From assembly GCA_037447605.1 (NCBI GenBank), contig CM074810.1, forward strand, positions 790,130-854,129: a stretch of DNA of 64,000 nt, written 5' to 3'. This stretch comes from Zygnema circumcarinatum. Its lineage: Eukaryota > Streptophyta > Zygnematophyceae > Zygnematales > Zygnemataceae. The position numbers were made by a program, and so were the translations under genes. Shown here one piece after another: positions 11,922 through 24,382 of this stretch. Below the pieces are notes generated by a model. The model was not told where the DNA came from. It saw only the letters and a list, made by a program, of their open reading frames with translations, and did no database searches. How positions within the stretch are numbered: position 1 is the first letter of the stretch; each line of letters opens with the position of its first letter.

Positions 11922-14716
11922 ATGGCAGCCATGGCGGCGGTTAGGGCCACGAGCGCAGCTCTGGGAAGGAGCTCCGCCGGCGCGAGGTGCGCCATGGCGA
12001 GCAGCGAGGTGGAGACACAGACACAGACGCTGACGATGGTGCGGCCCGACGACTGGCACCTCCACCTGCGCGACGGCGCGGGGCTGCTCTCCGTGGCGAG
12101 CCACAGGTGAGGCGTCTCTCTCCCTCTTTTTCTCTGTCACGTTTGCGATTTTCGAGAAAGCCGTGCAAATGGTATATATATCTAGTTTCCTTTTCCTCTC
12201 TATTTTTGTTCGGGCTGCCGCTCGCCCTCCATTCCGCTTTTCTCCTTTCATTGTTCTTTTCTCCCACGCTTTTTTCGCCCTTCATTCCTTTTTTAATTTT
12301 GGAAGTAGGAAAAAATGGATTGCATTTCCATTTCTCATTTGTCAAGAGTTTGATGATTGTAATTGTTTCATTTTGCCTGGATTACAGTGCTGCTGTGTTT
12401 GAAAGGGCCATCATCATGCCAAACCTGCGTCCTCCTGTAACCTCCACAGCCATGGCTACAGCCTACCGACAGCGTATTTTGGAAGCCCTTCCTCCAGACA
12501 CTACATTTCAGCCTCTCATGACTCTTTATCTCACTGACAACACTTCTCCCGAGGAGGTCAAGCTCGCAAGTATGGGCTTCATACGAAATGAACGATTATC
12601 TTGATTTTCTTCTGCTCGATGTGCTCTGTTGATCCAAAGGTTTCAGCTCTAAAGCTCAGATGAGGTGTTGCAGAGCAGAGTGGAGTAGTACATGGCTTCA
12701 AACTGTATCCTGCCGGGGCTACAACTAATTCTGATGCTGGTGTCACCGACCTCTTTGGTCGCTGCATTCCTGCATTGGAAGCCATGGCTGAGCTTGGCTT
12801 CCCTTTGCTGGTATTCTTCTGAACCACATGATGCTTGGCAATTACTATTATGCATATAGGTCTCGTCGGAAGCTCACCTTTTTCCGTGAGCATTGCTTTC
12901 TTTTTCTTATTTCTTCATAGCGTAAAAATCTTCATGATCTAAAGTTGGTTTTTTTCGCGAGTCATCTGTCTTTCGTGCTCTTTGGCAGCCATAGTGATAC
13001 AGACCTTTCATACACCAATTCAAATGTGTGCCGCTTGAACAGGTACACGGAGAAGTCACAGATCCTGATGTTGACATGTTTGACCGGGAAAAAAAGTTTC
13101 TAGAACGTGTGCTTGCTCCTCTTTTGGACCGAGTGCCCACACTGCGTATCGTGCTTGAGCATGTTACAACTGCCGAAGCAGCAGAATTTGTCGAATCGGG
13201 TCCCGAAGGTAGCCATTGATTACCCTCATATTGCACCGCAAATTCACAGGCTAGGTTTTAAATTCGAGTTTAAAAGAAGTTTTTTTCTTTTTGAAGTCGT
13301 TTCTTTCTGGTGTATGGCTGGAAATGTCTTTATTTTGCTTGGAGACAGGCTCATGCTTTCGGTATAGTGTGATGTTGGACCAGGAAGAATTGCTGCTACA
13401 GTTACTCCTCAGCACCTTCTGCTCAATCGAAACGCGCTTTTCCAGGGCGGAATCCGGCCTCATAATTTCTGTTTACCAGTGCTGAAGCGAGAAAGTCATC
13501 GTAAGTGATACTGAATCGCCTATCTGTCCTTCCAATTGTTCAGTTTGTCTATCCATGCTTGCGATGCTGTTCAGGACCTGTGAGATTTTGTATGTGAGAC
13601 ATCGTTCCTTTTCTGCTGAAAGGAACACATTTGACATAGGACAATGTGAACAAGTGAACAAGTGAAGTTTCAACAAACGTTCTCCTCTTCTTCTACTTCT
13701 CTTCTTATTTTTTGGCAGGTCAAGCCATTGTTCGAGCGGTAACCAGTGGCAGCAAGCGTTTCTTTCTTGGCACTGACAGCGCACCCCATGAAAGGCAAAC
13801 CAAGGAAGCTCCATGTGGCTGTGCAGGAGTGTTCAGTGCTCCTGCTGCCCTTTCTTTGTATGCTCGCGCCTTTGCCGAAGTATGTGATCTTAGTATCCAC
13901 CCTGTCCCCTTAAATTTCTTTTGGTTCACAATTCTATGTCTCTCCATTTTGTTTCTCGATCTTCTCTCTGTCACATTCCCGTCTTCCCAGTTTCTGCTGT
14001 CTTCTTCTCCCTCCTCGTCTTCTCTCCTTTTTCCCAGTTTTACCAGTCTCTGTTTTCCTCGCTACACTTTCCGTCGCCCCATCCACCTTTCTCACATCAC
14101 TCAACACTCTCGCCACGATGCTCTCCCCCCTTGCCTTTCCCTCTCTATCTCTCCCGCCCTCCTTCACTTGTGGCTCAGTCTAGCATTGGGTTCTTGGCTT
14201 TGCTGTCCCTTTCCTCGTCAGCCAACTTCACTTTGAGAGGGAGAAGCTAGCACACATTGCTTCAAAAGCTGCAACAAACCATTATGAATAGACCACGCCA
14301 TTTTCTGGGCGTGGGTGATGAACTGAACCGTGCTTGCATGAGACATTAAGGAGACTGCACAATACAAAATGTGAATGAGGGCCAACGAAGACCAAAGTCA
14401 TTAACCTTAGTCTTGCAGTCGCTTTTACTTGCTTTCATTTTGCCTTACTTAACTTCTACAACTTTGCATTATGCAATCGTCCACCCTCATAACCTAAAGG
14501 CTATCATGATAATTGCTTGATCTGCAGGCAGGAGCTTTGGACAAGCTTGAAGCATTTGCGAGCTTTAACGGGCCCGATTTTTATAGGCTGCCTCGCAACT
14601 CGGGGAAGATAACTCTGATTAGAAGACCGTGGAAAGTTCCGGAAAGCTTCAATTTTGGAGACGGTGCTGTTGTCCCCATGAGCGCTGGAGAAGAGCTTGA
14701 ATGGGCGGTGCTATGA
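11922..14716 (+). CDS. PYR4: Dihydroorotase, plant type, probably organelle-targeted
   Basis: Exons 11922-12106, 12388-12569, 12674-12810, 13043-13208, 13384-13500, 13719-13879, 14528-14716; all junctions keep phase and give 378 residues. It converts carbamoyl-aspartate to dihydroorotate, the third step of pyrimidine synthesis. The metal-binding HLH of [10 protein letters not shown], the likely carboxylated Lys of GFKLYPAGA, the His of LLVHGEV and VLEHVTT, and the Asp of [10 protein letters not shown] are all present. The C-terminus ([27 protein letters not shown]) follows the plant/E. coli class II enzyme closely. The first 25 residues or so are Ala/Arg/Ser-rich with few acidic residues, as expected for a plastid or mitochondrial presequence. 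A second in-frame Met at residue 4 makes the exact start slightly uncertain. Confidence 0.96.
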
Positions 14717-15603
14717 GTCCTTCCGACCCCATCTCATCTCTGGCACATACAATGATGGACCTTGTTGGTTACGATGCAGAAGCTCACCAGTTTCTTCTCC
14801 AATTGAACCTTTCCCGTACATTTTTGTAGGGCACAAGCCCAGCCTTCGAAATGTTGCCTAATGTTTCATGCCTACATTGCCAAGAACTGGACGATGATGT
14901 CGTTGGCGACAAAATTACGTGGACAAACGAGACGTGACGTGATTTATGCTGATGGCAAATGAACCCATGAAGTGCTCCGCCATCCATGCATCCACGCATC
15001 CATACATCCATACATCGATGCATCCATGCATCCATTCATCCATGCATCCATGCATTCATGCATCCATGTATCCATTGCATCCATGCATCCATACATCCAT
15101 GTATCAACGCATCCATGCTACGTCGGGGAAGTCAATTACGGAGGGCCAAAGTTTATTTCCTTTGAGAAGTCAAAATCGTTAATTTCTTATGTGTTCAACC
15201 AATTGAACCAAATTGAATTGGTAGTAGGGTATGTCAATGTCGATCTACAGAAACATCGAAGAGTGAGGATGAAAACTCGATACGAGCTTTGAGGTATTCG
15301 ATTTTGGTGATAGTTACGAGATTTATCGCTTAACGAGATTACACGATATACCGATCACCCTCATGTATCGATGTACTGGTCGAGTGCTGACCCATGGAAA
15401 GCTGTGAGAGGGCTGCGTGTTCTGCACGCGCAGGCACATTACTCCTACAGGCTTTCGGTCGAGCAGCGATCTTAAAAAAAGAACTGGTGGAAGAAAGTGG
15501 CATAGTTTTGCTTGGTTCAATGTTTCAAGCGAGAAAGAAATGATTCTGTTTTATTTTGATGTAGTGCTGCTCGTCGAGCGTGAATCAAAGCAACTGCATC
15601 GCA
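14717..15603. other. Intergenic with CATC microsatellite
   Basis: Holds the dihydroorotase 3' flank, the tetranucleotide repeat at 14981-15118 and, at 15285-15375, degenerate ATCGAT/CGATAT motifs. No other gene was recognised. Confidence 0.5.
14981..15118. repeat. Imperfect (CATC)n / CATGCATC tetranucleotide repeat
   Basis: About 140 bases of CATCCATGCATC-type units with point changes. There are no spacers of uniform length, so it is a simple microsatellite and not a CRISPR array. Confidence 0.95.
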
Positions 15604-16609
15604 ATGTCACACAATTCGACTTCTCCTGCAGTTATCCTGATGAAGGGCCATCCCGGCACAGGGAAGAGCACCCTCGCAAAAGGCCTTGCAAGAGCCCTCC
15701 GATTTCCCCTTCTTGACAAAGATGATGTCCGGGACTGCACCATGACTCTGCAGCATTCCTCGGCTCTGCCAACATCAAGTACTTTAGACAGTAGAATGGA
15801 AACTGTGAAGGAGCCTGCAGCTATGGATTCGGGTTTTCTGAGTCCAAACGTGGACCCTGCCGCACTTAATAGCTTATCATATGAAGTTTTATGGCGGATG
15901 GCGTCTACGCAGCTTTCGTTAGGGCTAAGTGCCGTCATTGACACGCCACTGGCGCGTGAGGAGCTCTTCCGCACCGCCTGCTTGCTCGCAGCAGACAATG
16001 GCGCTAAGGTGTTCGTGGTGGAATGCAGGCCGAAGGATGAGCAGGAATGGCGAAGGAGGCTGGAATTGAGAGCACGGGAAGCAATGCAGAGTTACGAGGC
16101 TTCTCAGATGGGTGAAACACAAGGTACTTTTTTGTTTCGTCTCTCATATGGAGCTCTTCCTTTTTGTTGGTCTCTGTACTTTCTGCAGCAATAATGTGAC
16201 GAAATGAGGGGTTTTGTTCCATTCGTCAAAAGTGAAGAAAGCTGCAGAAAGCTGGTTGTGTGCTATTGAGAACGCTGGAAAAGAGTTTGCTCGATGAATG
16301 AAGTCTCGAAGAAGGAATGATTTGGAGCAAATGATTGGATTCGCCAACTGATAACAACACACTATTGCCAATGCAGAGAGTGATGAAGGGTGCAAGAGGA
16401 GTAGTAACCAAGCAGGCATGCTGACATGGCACAAACCTGCAACATGGACTGACATGCAAGAGCTGCTTGCCAAGTACAAGGGCTGCTGGGAGTATGACAT
16501 GGGGTCAATACCCCATTTGGTGCTTGACACCACGTTCTTGGGTCAAGAAGAAGTGCTGGAGACAGCATTAGCTTGGCTATCCCCCCGGCTGGCCTCCACG
16601 TATATCTGA
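15604..16609 (+). CDS. P-loop kinase-like protein (AAA_33 type)
   Basis: Two exons, 15604-16123 and 16377-16609, join in phase to give 250 residues. A Walker A motif GHPGTGKST lies at about residues 13-21. A KDDVRD segment follows and resembles the substrate-binding start of the AAA_33 P-loop kinase fold. VIDTPL may be the Walker B region. The second exon carries WHKPATWTDMQELL and HLVLDTT, which I recognise from plant members of this family. The expected role is nucleotide-dependent phosphotransfer to a small molecule, but the substrate is unknown. The ATG chosen is the first in frame and places the P-loop 12 residues from the N-terminus, so the protein is probably cytosolic. Confidence 0.88.
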
Positions 16610-18101
16610 TCAATTCTTGAAAACGCTGGTTATCTCTTTGCACATACATGCGCAGGGAGAGCGGGCTGTTTCCTTTTGTTTTCCAAAGAAAGTGCGCACT
16701 CAACAGATTCGGTAAGCTTGGTAACAGAAAATTAGGTTCCATTGTTGTGTCATTTTCACGCTCGAGATATCGCCTGAGTAGAGATAAGAGTGAGCCTGTT
16801 CGTTTGAATCTGAGTTCGTGTGACGTATCCCAGCCTTCTGCTATTTGCCTCGCAAAGTCAGGGTGCATATTCCCTAGCAATGGACACTGATCTGACGCAC
16901 GCCGCACAAACCTTTTTGGTTCCATTTGTGACTAGTTGCAGGCAGAAGTGTTTGGTAATAGCAACACTGCCAGGAAATATTGCCTTTGTTAGTTTTATAA
17001 GGTGCTTATTGTGGCTTACCGTTGATCTGCAGGGCCTAAAGGAGGAAGCTCGCTTTGTCGTTCAGAAATAATGTTTCGGGAGTCTGTGGCAAATGACGAG
17101 TTCTTTAGATCACCAATTAGAGTCAGCAAATTTTTATCTGTCTCCAGTAGGTTCTTGCTCCTGAACGTCAACAGGCTTTAAACAACCTTGGACTACCCCT
17201 TCTGCAGCTTAACAGAACAAATGATTCTACGTTGATATGACAAAATGTGTTCAAGTCAATGTTTGAGCCAATGTACCCCCCCCTAATTGATGATTCGAAC
17301 TTTGAATCCAATGCAGGTACACACTTCGTTCTGTTTATCCCTACGAAATAACCAAATTCAGCTCATAGCTCTTTTCGTTTGTCCCTTAGGTCCTTTGTGA
17401 CCGGTTCCTCCTGGTTCTCCACGTTGCTTTTTTCCATGTCCATTTCATGGCATCGCCACCGTGAGTTCAATGCCAATTGATCTCTCTAAAAATGCTCAAA
17501 GGTGTTCAAAAGTGGTCCAAGGTGGTGCTCAGCAAGTGGCCTGCCCCAGCCCATAAGGTGAAGGCCAGTTTACCAAGAGCACCCTTCTCAAGGCTGGCAA
17601 AGTGGGTTGTGGCCGTGTCCGTGTTCAACGGGTACCGTACCGTTCCACCCCCAGTAAAACTGCACCCAGTTACGATAATGTTCCAGGTGCCCAGTTACGA
17701 TAATGTTCCAGGTGCTCGTACAGTAACTGTACGAAAATATATGGCAGGTGTACTTTTGTACGGAAAAGTTGAGGCTCAGTGACCGACTGACCGCAGCGCC
17801 GACCGGCCGTTACGGTACGGAATGTACGGATAGGCCCATGAAGCGAATTCAGCGGGCAGTCATTTTTGTAATAAAAAATGTTTCTCCACCATTGACCGAA
17901 CGACACATGTAAAATAATGTTTTTTTCCTGCCCGAATGTTTCACATTCAGAGCTTTAGACACTCTTGAGTAATAGAAATGTAAATAATAAAAACTAACGT
18001 TGGAGACGCTCCCAGGGAGGGAGGAGAGCTCGCAGGGCGCCATGGCTGCGGTCCTCGCGCCGCCCTCCCGCAGCTGAGGGAGCCACGAGGCGCCTATCTC
18101 C
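16610..18101. other. Intergenic, short tandem repeat and palindrome only
   Basis: About 1.5 kb with no protein-like frame. It holds a 25-bp unit (starting CCCAGTTACG) repeated exactly twice at 17665-17714, followed at 17717-17733 by a 17-bp palindrome with arms CGTACAGT / ACTGTACG. A GC-rich stretch at 18000-18090 is likely the leader of the next gene. Confidence 0.5.
17665..17714. repeat. Two tandem 25-bp units
   Basis: Perfect duplication of a 25-base unit containing ACGATAATGTTCC, directly followed by a GTAC-type palindrome. Confidence 0.9.
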
Positions 18102-21100
18102 ATGTTAGGCTACAGCCTGCGCCATCGGGCAGCTAAGTACATTTCCCGCCGCCCGCGCGGGCTCCTTGTGGCCTATGGCCTCTGCTTTCTCCTCCTTCTC
18201 GGCCTCTTTGCAGAACTGCATAACTATGGCGGGAAGGTGGAAGGCGGAGTTCCCTCGGAGGGAATCCATGGAGGAAAACATGTATTTCTGGATCGCATCA
18301 GAAAAATGCCGTGGATGGCGCTCCAAATATTGACATCTGGCAGGGGAAAATGGGACAGGACGGGGAGGGAAGGTGGCAGAGAGGGAGGGAGGGAACCACT
18401 TGAGGGGGAGAGAGTAAGAGTGGGGGAGGGAGTGGGAGAGGGCGGGGGAGAGGGAGGCTATAGGAACCTGAGGGAAGGAGAGGATGCTCCTGCAGAAGTG
18501 GGAGGGAACGGGAGATTTAAACCTGCAGTTAACTTAATTGAAGGATGGACCCCCTCGGTTCCGACTGCCCTTTTGAGAAAGGGAATTGCTTATGAGGGGG
18601 ATTTGCTCCGTATGGATAAATTTCTTCACAAGGTGCGCTTGTCAGGACAGAGTTCTAGCGCTGATTTAGAGTTCCGCACACGCAGAGTAGGTCGTGTACT
18701 TGAAGGGATGGAGAGGAGGGAGAGAGAGGGAGAGGGGAGGGACGGAGAGAGGGAGTGAGAGAGTACATGCATGTAAAAGAATGGATTGATTGCATTTTTA
18801 TCGCAGAGTGTGGTTGTTTGTCGCGAACATTAAAATAAGCAATGCTGCTGGGAGTGTGGTCAAGCTCGCTGCAAATCATGAGGGAAAACTTAGGTTGAAT
18901 CTGTTCAAGTTTTGGTTGTTTTTTTTTTTTAAATACATGTACCTTTTTTTTTTTTTTTTATGGAAGGGGTTCGCAGGTCGCTGTAGAGAGGAAGGCGGTG
19001 ACTGTGGTTGCACTGGGAAGCAGCTGCACTTCAGAGTTTGCTGGGAGAAAGGGGCCTCAGCTGAAACTGCTGAACCTGGACCAGGATGAGTTTGAAAGGT
19101 GAAGAAAGGCAAAAGCCTTGTTGATAGCTTGAGCGCAAGAGTTTTTTTTGACGCGAGGTTTATTTTTCATTTGTTAAGGAAAGGTGCACTACTTCATGCA
19201 TTTTTACTCAATTAGGCGATTAATCATATACCTGTGACCCCCTTTTGGAGAACAGCGTTAGGGAATGAACACGTTGAACAATTGTTTTTCGGGTACGCTA
19301 AATGGCGTAATAAGTACATTTGGAGCTTTTCTATGCTTCATGGACGAATTGTTAAACAAACGATAATGAAGTGTAAAACCATTGAGCTCCAGTTAAGGGT
19401 GCTAACGGCAGCTCTTCTGCTTACTCCTCCGCCTATGCCGGCACGTTTAGAATAATCTTCAAAAAGAGAAATAGGGAATAGGATTCAGACACGGTTTATT
19501 TAATAGTTTATTCATGTTCTCCATGGACGGTCATTTCGCTGAAAATCTAGACGTCCGCTGTGTTGACCCTGTGGATGTGTAGAGTGCTATCCTGTACTTG
19601 TTAACGGAAAAACCACAATAGATCTGCCTTTTTATCGGGGAAATTAGCGCAAGGTGCTCTGCCACTCATGCAGTAGAATTCATTACACTCTAAATTCTGA
19701 TAGGAGGCTACTTTAGAAGTGTGCCATGTACTCCCCTCTTGAAATCCTGAAGAGCGGATGTCGATCTTATTGATCTTTGGAGTTATGACAATGGTTTTGC
19801 CAATTCATGTCTGTCCAGTTTGAACTAGGAAAACAATTTAGGCAATCGACCGTACCATCAACAATCCCTATGACGCTGCTCCCTTTCACTAAGAAACATT
19901 GGCAGTCTGCTGCCTTACCGATTCTAGTTGCAGCAATCTTACCCTAACAGCCAAAAAATGCTTTTGCGTATGCACTGCTTGGTGTTGACCATCGTGTGAA
20001 CGTCCCCTTCTACCCTTCGAATTGCCCCTTCATCTCGCACCCTTTTTTCTGTGTTGTTGTTTGAATTATGGCAGAGTGGTGAGCGCAGATGGGTGGCTGA
20101 GCTCGTCCCTTGATGCTTTGGTGAAGGCATATCCACCCATAGAGCCAAAGCGGTGGACAAATGGCAGCTCGGGATTGGTCGTTGAGGAGCCGTACTGGCT
20201 GATCAACCTCGGAATAGGCGGTGTTGGCCCAGGTTCTTGGGCTGCTTGCTTAGGGTATGAACCCATTGGTTTAACAAACCTATATTTGCAGATTGAAGTT
20301 GGGTGGTAATTGCTGAATTTCCTTAGGAATAGCAAATGAAGAAGTTCTGAATTGTACTTACATCTACAAATGTTGCTTTTGGGGGTCTTTCCTCCAGGCA
20401 TATGTATTTTGGAATGCTTCCTAAGGCGGTAGACCTTGTCGTGGTGGAATGGGCCCTTGCGGACAACAATGAGCAGTATTTGGAAAATCTTGATCGTGTG
20501 CTGCAGCACATGCTTCAAATGTGGGACCCCCCACCTGCTATCCTTTTCGTCAACTTCTTCTTTTGGTGCAGAGGCAACCTTTGGTGTGGTGGAGCCTCGG
20601 GGGTAACCTTCCGAACCCTAAAAGCTTGCCCAAGTTTGATTCCTTTATTTGCAACTTAATGGAAAGTGGAACGAAACGATTCGAATTACTAGTGGTTATC
20701 TGGGGACATTGCTCTGCAGGTCGATCCTGTGAGTGGCAGGGAAAGTTGGGGTCATGGAGAGCAGCAGCAGTTGACGTGGAACAACATTGGAGTGTTTAGC
20801 TTCAGCTCAGGAGAGGGCAAGGGGGGGGGTTATGTGTTGGAGGACAACATCACAGTTCTCGCTCAGTACTATGGTCTCCCTTCAATATCTATGCGAAATG
20901 CCTTCTTTACACTTGCCGCTCAAGCTGTGAGACCCATCACTTACATTCCCTCCGGGATTGTTCATCGGTCATCATGCAATCTTGATATGGGGGGTCCATA
21001 GAAGTGAATACGAAACTAGTTCTTACATCTTTTTCTTATTTTTTAAGGTTGTTGGGGTTCAAAAGTCAGGGAAAGTGACAGGGCATGGGCAGTGGGCGTG

Positions 21101-22205
21101 GGAGGCCATGGATGATGCAGAGAGAAGGCTATAGACTGCATGATCAGATAGAGAAGAATGATAAGGGGCTGCATCCCAGCCAGGAGCAGGCGAAGGGCCG
21201 CTATGCAGATGTGCTTATCCACTTCTTTGCGCGCGCACTTTCAGGTATTCTCACGAACTTCAAAGGGAACTTACTAAATTACGTCAAAATTGAACTCTTT
21301 TTCGATCTTGTTGGCAGCTTAAAGAGCTGTGAGCTACCCTCACGTGATGAGATTTTGTTTAGTAACTCGATAGTGATGTGGTTTGCACCTGTACCTTGTC
21401 GCCAGGTATGACGGAACGGAAGGCGAGTTCAGAGTCTGAAGATGCAGCCGATATAGAGAGTTCTTTGCTCGCTGTTCCGCCTCCCTTTTTTGCAAGATGG
21501 CGCCCTGATTTGTACGGCCGTAACCAAGCACAAACGCAGCTTTGCTATACGTATGAAACAAAGCTTGGAAGGGAGCCCCTTGTTCGACGAGCAGAAGGAT
21601 TCAATTTTACGCGAGATCCTGATTCTAAATACCCCAAGCCCGGCTTCGGCACATGGACCGAAGGTATGACCATTCGTGACTGTATGCATTGGCATAGTGA
21701 GAAGCTGAGAAAGAATATGGCGGTGAAACACACTCAAAAGTGGGGGGGAAGGAGTTGTGAGAGAGCAGAAAAGTGGAAGTAGAATCTGGATGGGTTTGGA
21801 CTAATTCTCAGGTGAGAACGCTTCCATTTGTTACTTCTGTTTGCAGGAAGTGTGGTGGAGTTTGTCCTTGACACAACTCCGAATGGCAAAGTTCTGCAAC
21901 TCGACTCGTTGCATGATGCATCCACCCTGCAGGCCATGGTGGAGTTCAGGTATCTTGTGAGCTATGAGAGGATGGGGGGGGTCCTGGTCTCCTGTGTGGA
22001 GGGATGCCGCTGTACGGATGCTCACATAGAGGCGACAATCGACCAGCATTGGTCCATCGCACAGTCACGCGTGATCCATGTCACGCAAGGTCCGCAGTGC
22101 GTCATTCGGCTGGTCAGCACGAGGAGTGAGAGGGGGTCGAAGTTTAAGATATTGAGCATAGCAACCATGTTTCAACCGCAGGAGGCAGTAAGCAGACAGC
22201 CATGA
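18102..22205 (+). CDS. SGNH/GDSL-type hydrolase with N-terminal membrane anchor
   Basis: Exons 18102-18632, 18977-19098, 20075-20254, 20398-20602, 20720-20926, 21121-21244, 21406-21663, 21847-22205 keep phase and give 661 residues. Residues about 20-40 (GLLVAYGLCFLLLLGLFAEL) follow a basic N-terminus, consistent with a type II membrane anchor. A Gly/Glu/Arg-rich stalk comes next. SGNH blocks are visible: Ser block VVALGSSCTSEFAG, Gly block NLGIGGVGPGSW, Asn block VEWALADN and a C-terminal block NDKGLHPS with the catalytic Asp/His. YYGLPSISMRNAF matches the usual strand before the last block. It is likely an esterase or deacylase acting on a polysaccharide or lipid in the secretory path; the substrate is unknown. 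The exon ending at 20602 uses the weakest boundary; other donors lie nearby. Confidence 0.85.
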
Positions 22206-23184
22206 GGAGGGGGTATGAGGTGTATGCGCTTTTTTTCCCGCAGGTTGTACTTTAATTTGTCCAAAGAGTTAGTCTTTCATTTGTTCACTTGTTTGATGAA
22301 TCAATTTATGTCATATGGATCCATTCTCCCTTGCTTGATGAGTGATGGTGGTGGCAACTATTAGCCACCGCATCGCTTACATTCTTTTTTTTTTATTAAT
22401 TTTTTGATTAGCCACTTTGGCTTGGTTAGAAATAAAAGATGCATCGGCTAAGCAATAAAATTATTAAGGAAATAAATGCCAACTAGACAGTCAATCCTAA
22501 TTATATCGGCTGGTAATGCTTGACTTCTGAGTTGCATCGTAGTCACAATAGACACAAATAGATCAATTGTTTCGACAGTTCTGTCGAGCCATTGCAACCG
22601 CGCCAATGTCCCCCCCCCACTCTTCAACGGAAACTCCCAGCGATCCATCCCTTGACGCTAGTTCTGTCAGTACCACCCTTGTCATATTTAAATTACTCAA
22701 AATAGTCCGTCGTTCAGGCACGACATCGCCACGACTGTGATGCAGTCTTACACTCAAATTTACCTTCGTAGAGATGTCAGTCAGAAATGTGACGCGATTG
22801 ACAGTCAAACGACTACCAACGGGTACTTTTCGAGATAGGAAAATGGCATACTTTTGGTACTTTTCCCTTCAAAAAAAATCTTACACGCTATGGTCATACT
22901 CGTGGCTGCACATACATCACTGTAGCTGGTAACTGAAAGTGGGACTGAATCGAACAATTGGAAACTGTTCCCGTTCCCAGCACCTGTCCAGTTCCCGCAA
23001 TAAGGCCATTCTTCTGCTGCCAAAGCCGCCTTTTTTTGTAACCAGTTTTCCACGACAAACCAGGTTTGCAATTTTGCCCTCAAGTTCGGCAAGGCGACGG
23101 CCCAGGGCGGAAAATCCATTTGGCCTCGGGCGGCTGGCGCTCTGAGGCATCTGCCAATCGCAGACGACCACGTATGATCTTGTC

Positions 23185-23440
23185 CACGTGGTCAACTTCT
23201 ATTGGTCCACCTCACCAAATGTCCATTACCGGAACCCTGGGCTCCCCTGGGCTTCCATTGACTTTTTCCAGATTTGACCACGTGTCGTCTAACGATTGGA
23301 CGTCGTTTCGTGACGTGACAGCGCCCGCGGCCACCCGTACATTCGTACGTTCGTACGGTCCCTCCAAGCTTGGGCCGTTGGGTGTCCGCGAATCGCAGCC
23401 CCGTTCGCGCCGTTGTGCACCAATCACAGACCGCCACGTG
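23185..23440. promoter_or_regulatory. Cluster of three G-boxes (CACGTG)
   Basis: CACGTG at 23185-23190, 23279-23284 and 23435-23440, with GACGTCG and GTGACGTGAC cores between. This core is bound by bZIP/bHLH factors in plants. The cluster is about 0.95-1.2 kb upstream of the ATG at 24383. Confidence 0.55.
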
Positions 23441-23709
23441 GTGGCCCTTCAAGCGGAAGGCCCCTCACCGACATTGGCACCGACATTTCGTTTTTTTGTG
23501 CGACCGCGCCGACATTTGGGGGCAAGTGGCGGGCCGGCGTGTCGGCGGCGGGGCGGGCAGCAGGAATAGTTTTCACCTACCCGGGGAGGGGTTCGACTAC
23601 TCCGGAGCTGGCGTTACACGTGCGACTATGTTGTCTTCTGCCCGTCGGAGCGACGGGGACCCGTTGGGAGCTCCTGGCTCCCCTCGGGACCGCAGAGGGC
23701 CTCCACAGA

Positions 23710-24264
23710 GCCTTGGCAGGGGGGAGAGGGGGAGAGAGAGGGAGAGGGGGGGAGAGAGGGGGAGAGGGAGAGGGGAGAGAGAGGGGGAGAGAGAGGGAAA
23801 GAGAGAGAGGGAGGCGAGAGGGGGAGACAGAGCGGAGAGAGAGGGGGGGAGAGAGAGAGGGACGAGAGAGGGGGAGAGAGGGAGTTGCGAGGGTTAGGGA
23901 GGGAGTGCGGGAGAGGGAGGAGGAGAGCGAGAGTGGCGATAGGGTGGAAGAGAGAGTGAGGGAGAGGGAGGGTAAGCGGACGAGAGAGAGGAGGTTCGGG
24001 GAAAGAGTGTAAGTGGCGCAGGGGGAGAGGAAGAAGGAGAGGTGGGTGGGGGAGAGAGAGAAGGAGTGGGGAAGTGGAAAATAAGGAAAGGGAGGAGACG
24101 AGGGTAAAGTAGGAGGGAGGGAAGGAAGCGCGGCAAGTTAAACACGGAAGAGGAGTGAGAGGAGAAGGAGAGTGAGATGGAGCTGGAACAGGATAGAAAT
24201 ACGGGAATGGTGAGATAACAATTAGGGAGAGAAAGAGTGACGGTGAAAAAGAGAGAAAGGAGGC

Positions 24265-24299
<35 letters not shown>

Positions 24300-24380
24300 G
24301 AAGAGAGGAGGGGAGAGAGAGAGAGTGACAGAGTGACGGCGAAAAAGAGAGGGAGGAGGCGAGAGAGAGAGAGAAAGGCT
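23710..24380. repeat. Degenerate GA-rich tract in the leader of the zinc-ribbon gene
   Basis: About 670 bases of GAGAGAGG/GGGAGAGA units with interruptions. It reads as GA in the sense of the downstream gene. Confidence 0.9.
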
Positions 24381-24382
24381 CG

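Larger units (their letters stand above)
22206..24382. other. Intergenic, upstream region of the zinc-ribbon gene
   Basis: 22206-23000 is unique AT-rich sequence without a gene. 23150-23450 carries three CACGTG boxes and several ACGT cores. From about 23700 to 24380 the sequence is a degenerate GA tract. Long frames through that tract, rich in Arg/Glu/Gly or, on the other strand, Ser/Leu/Pro, are composition artefacts. Confidence 0.5.

Noticed and set aside
14981-15118. Possible CRISPR-like array
   Set aside because: It is a degenerate tetranucleotide repeat without spacers, in a eukaryotic genome.
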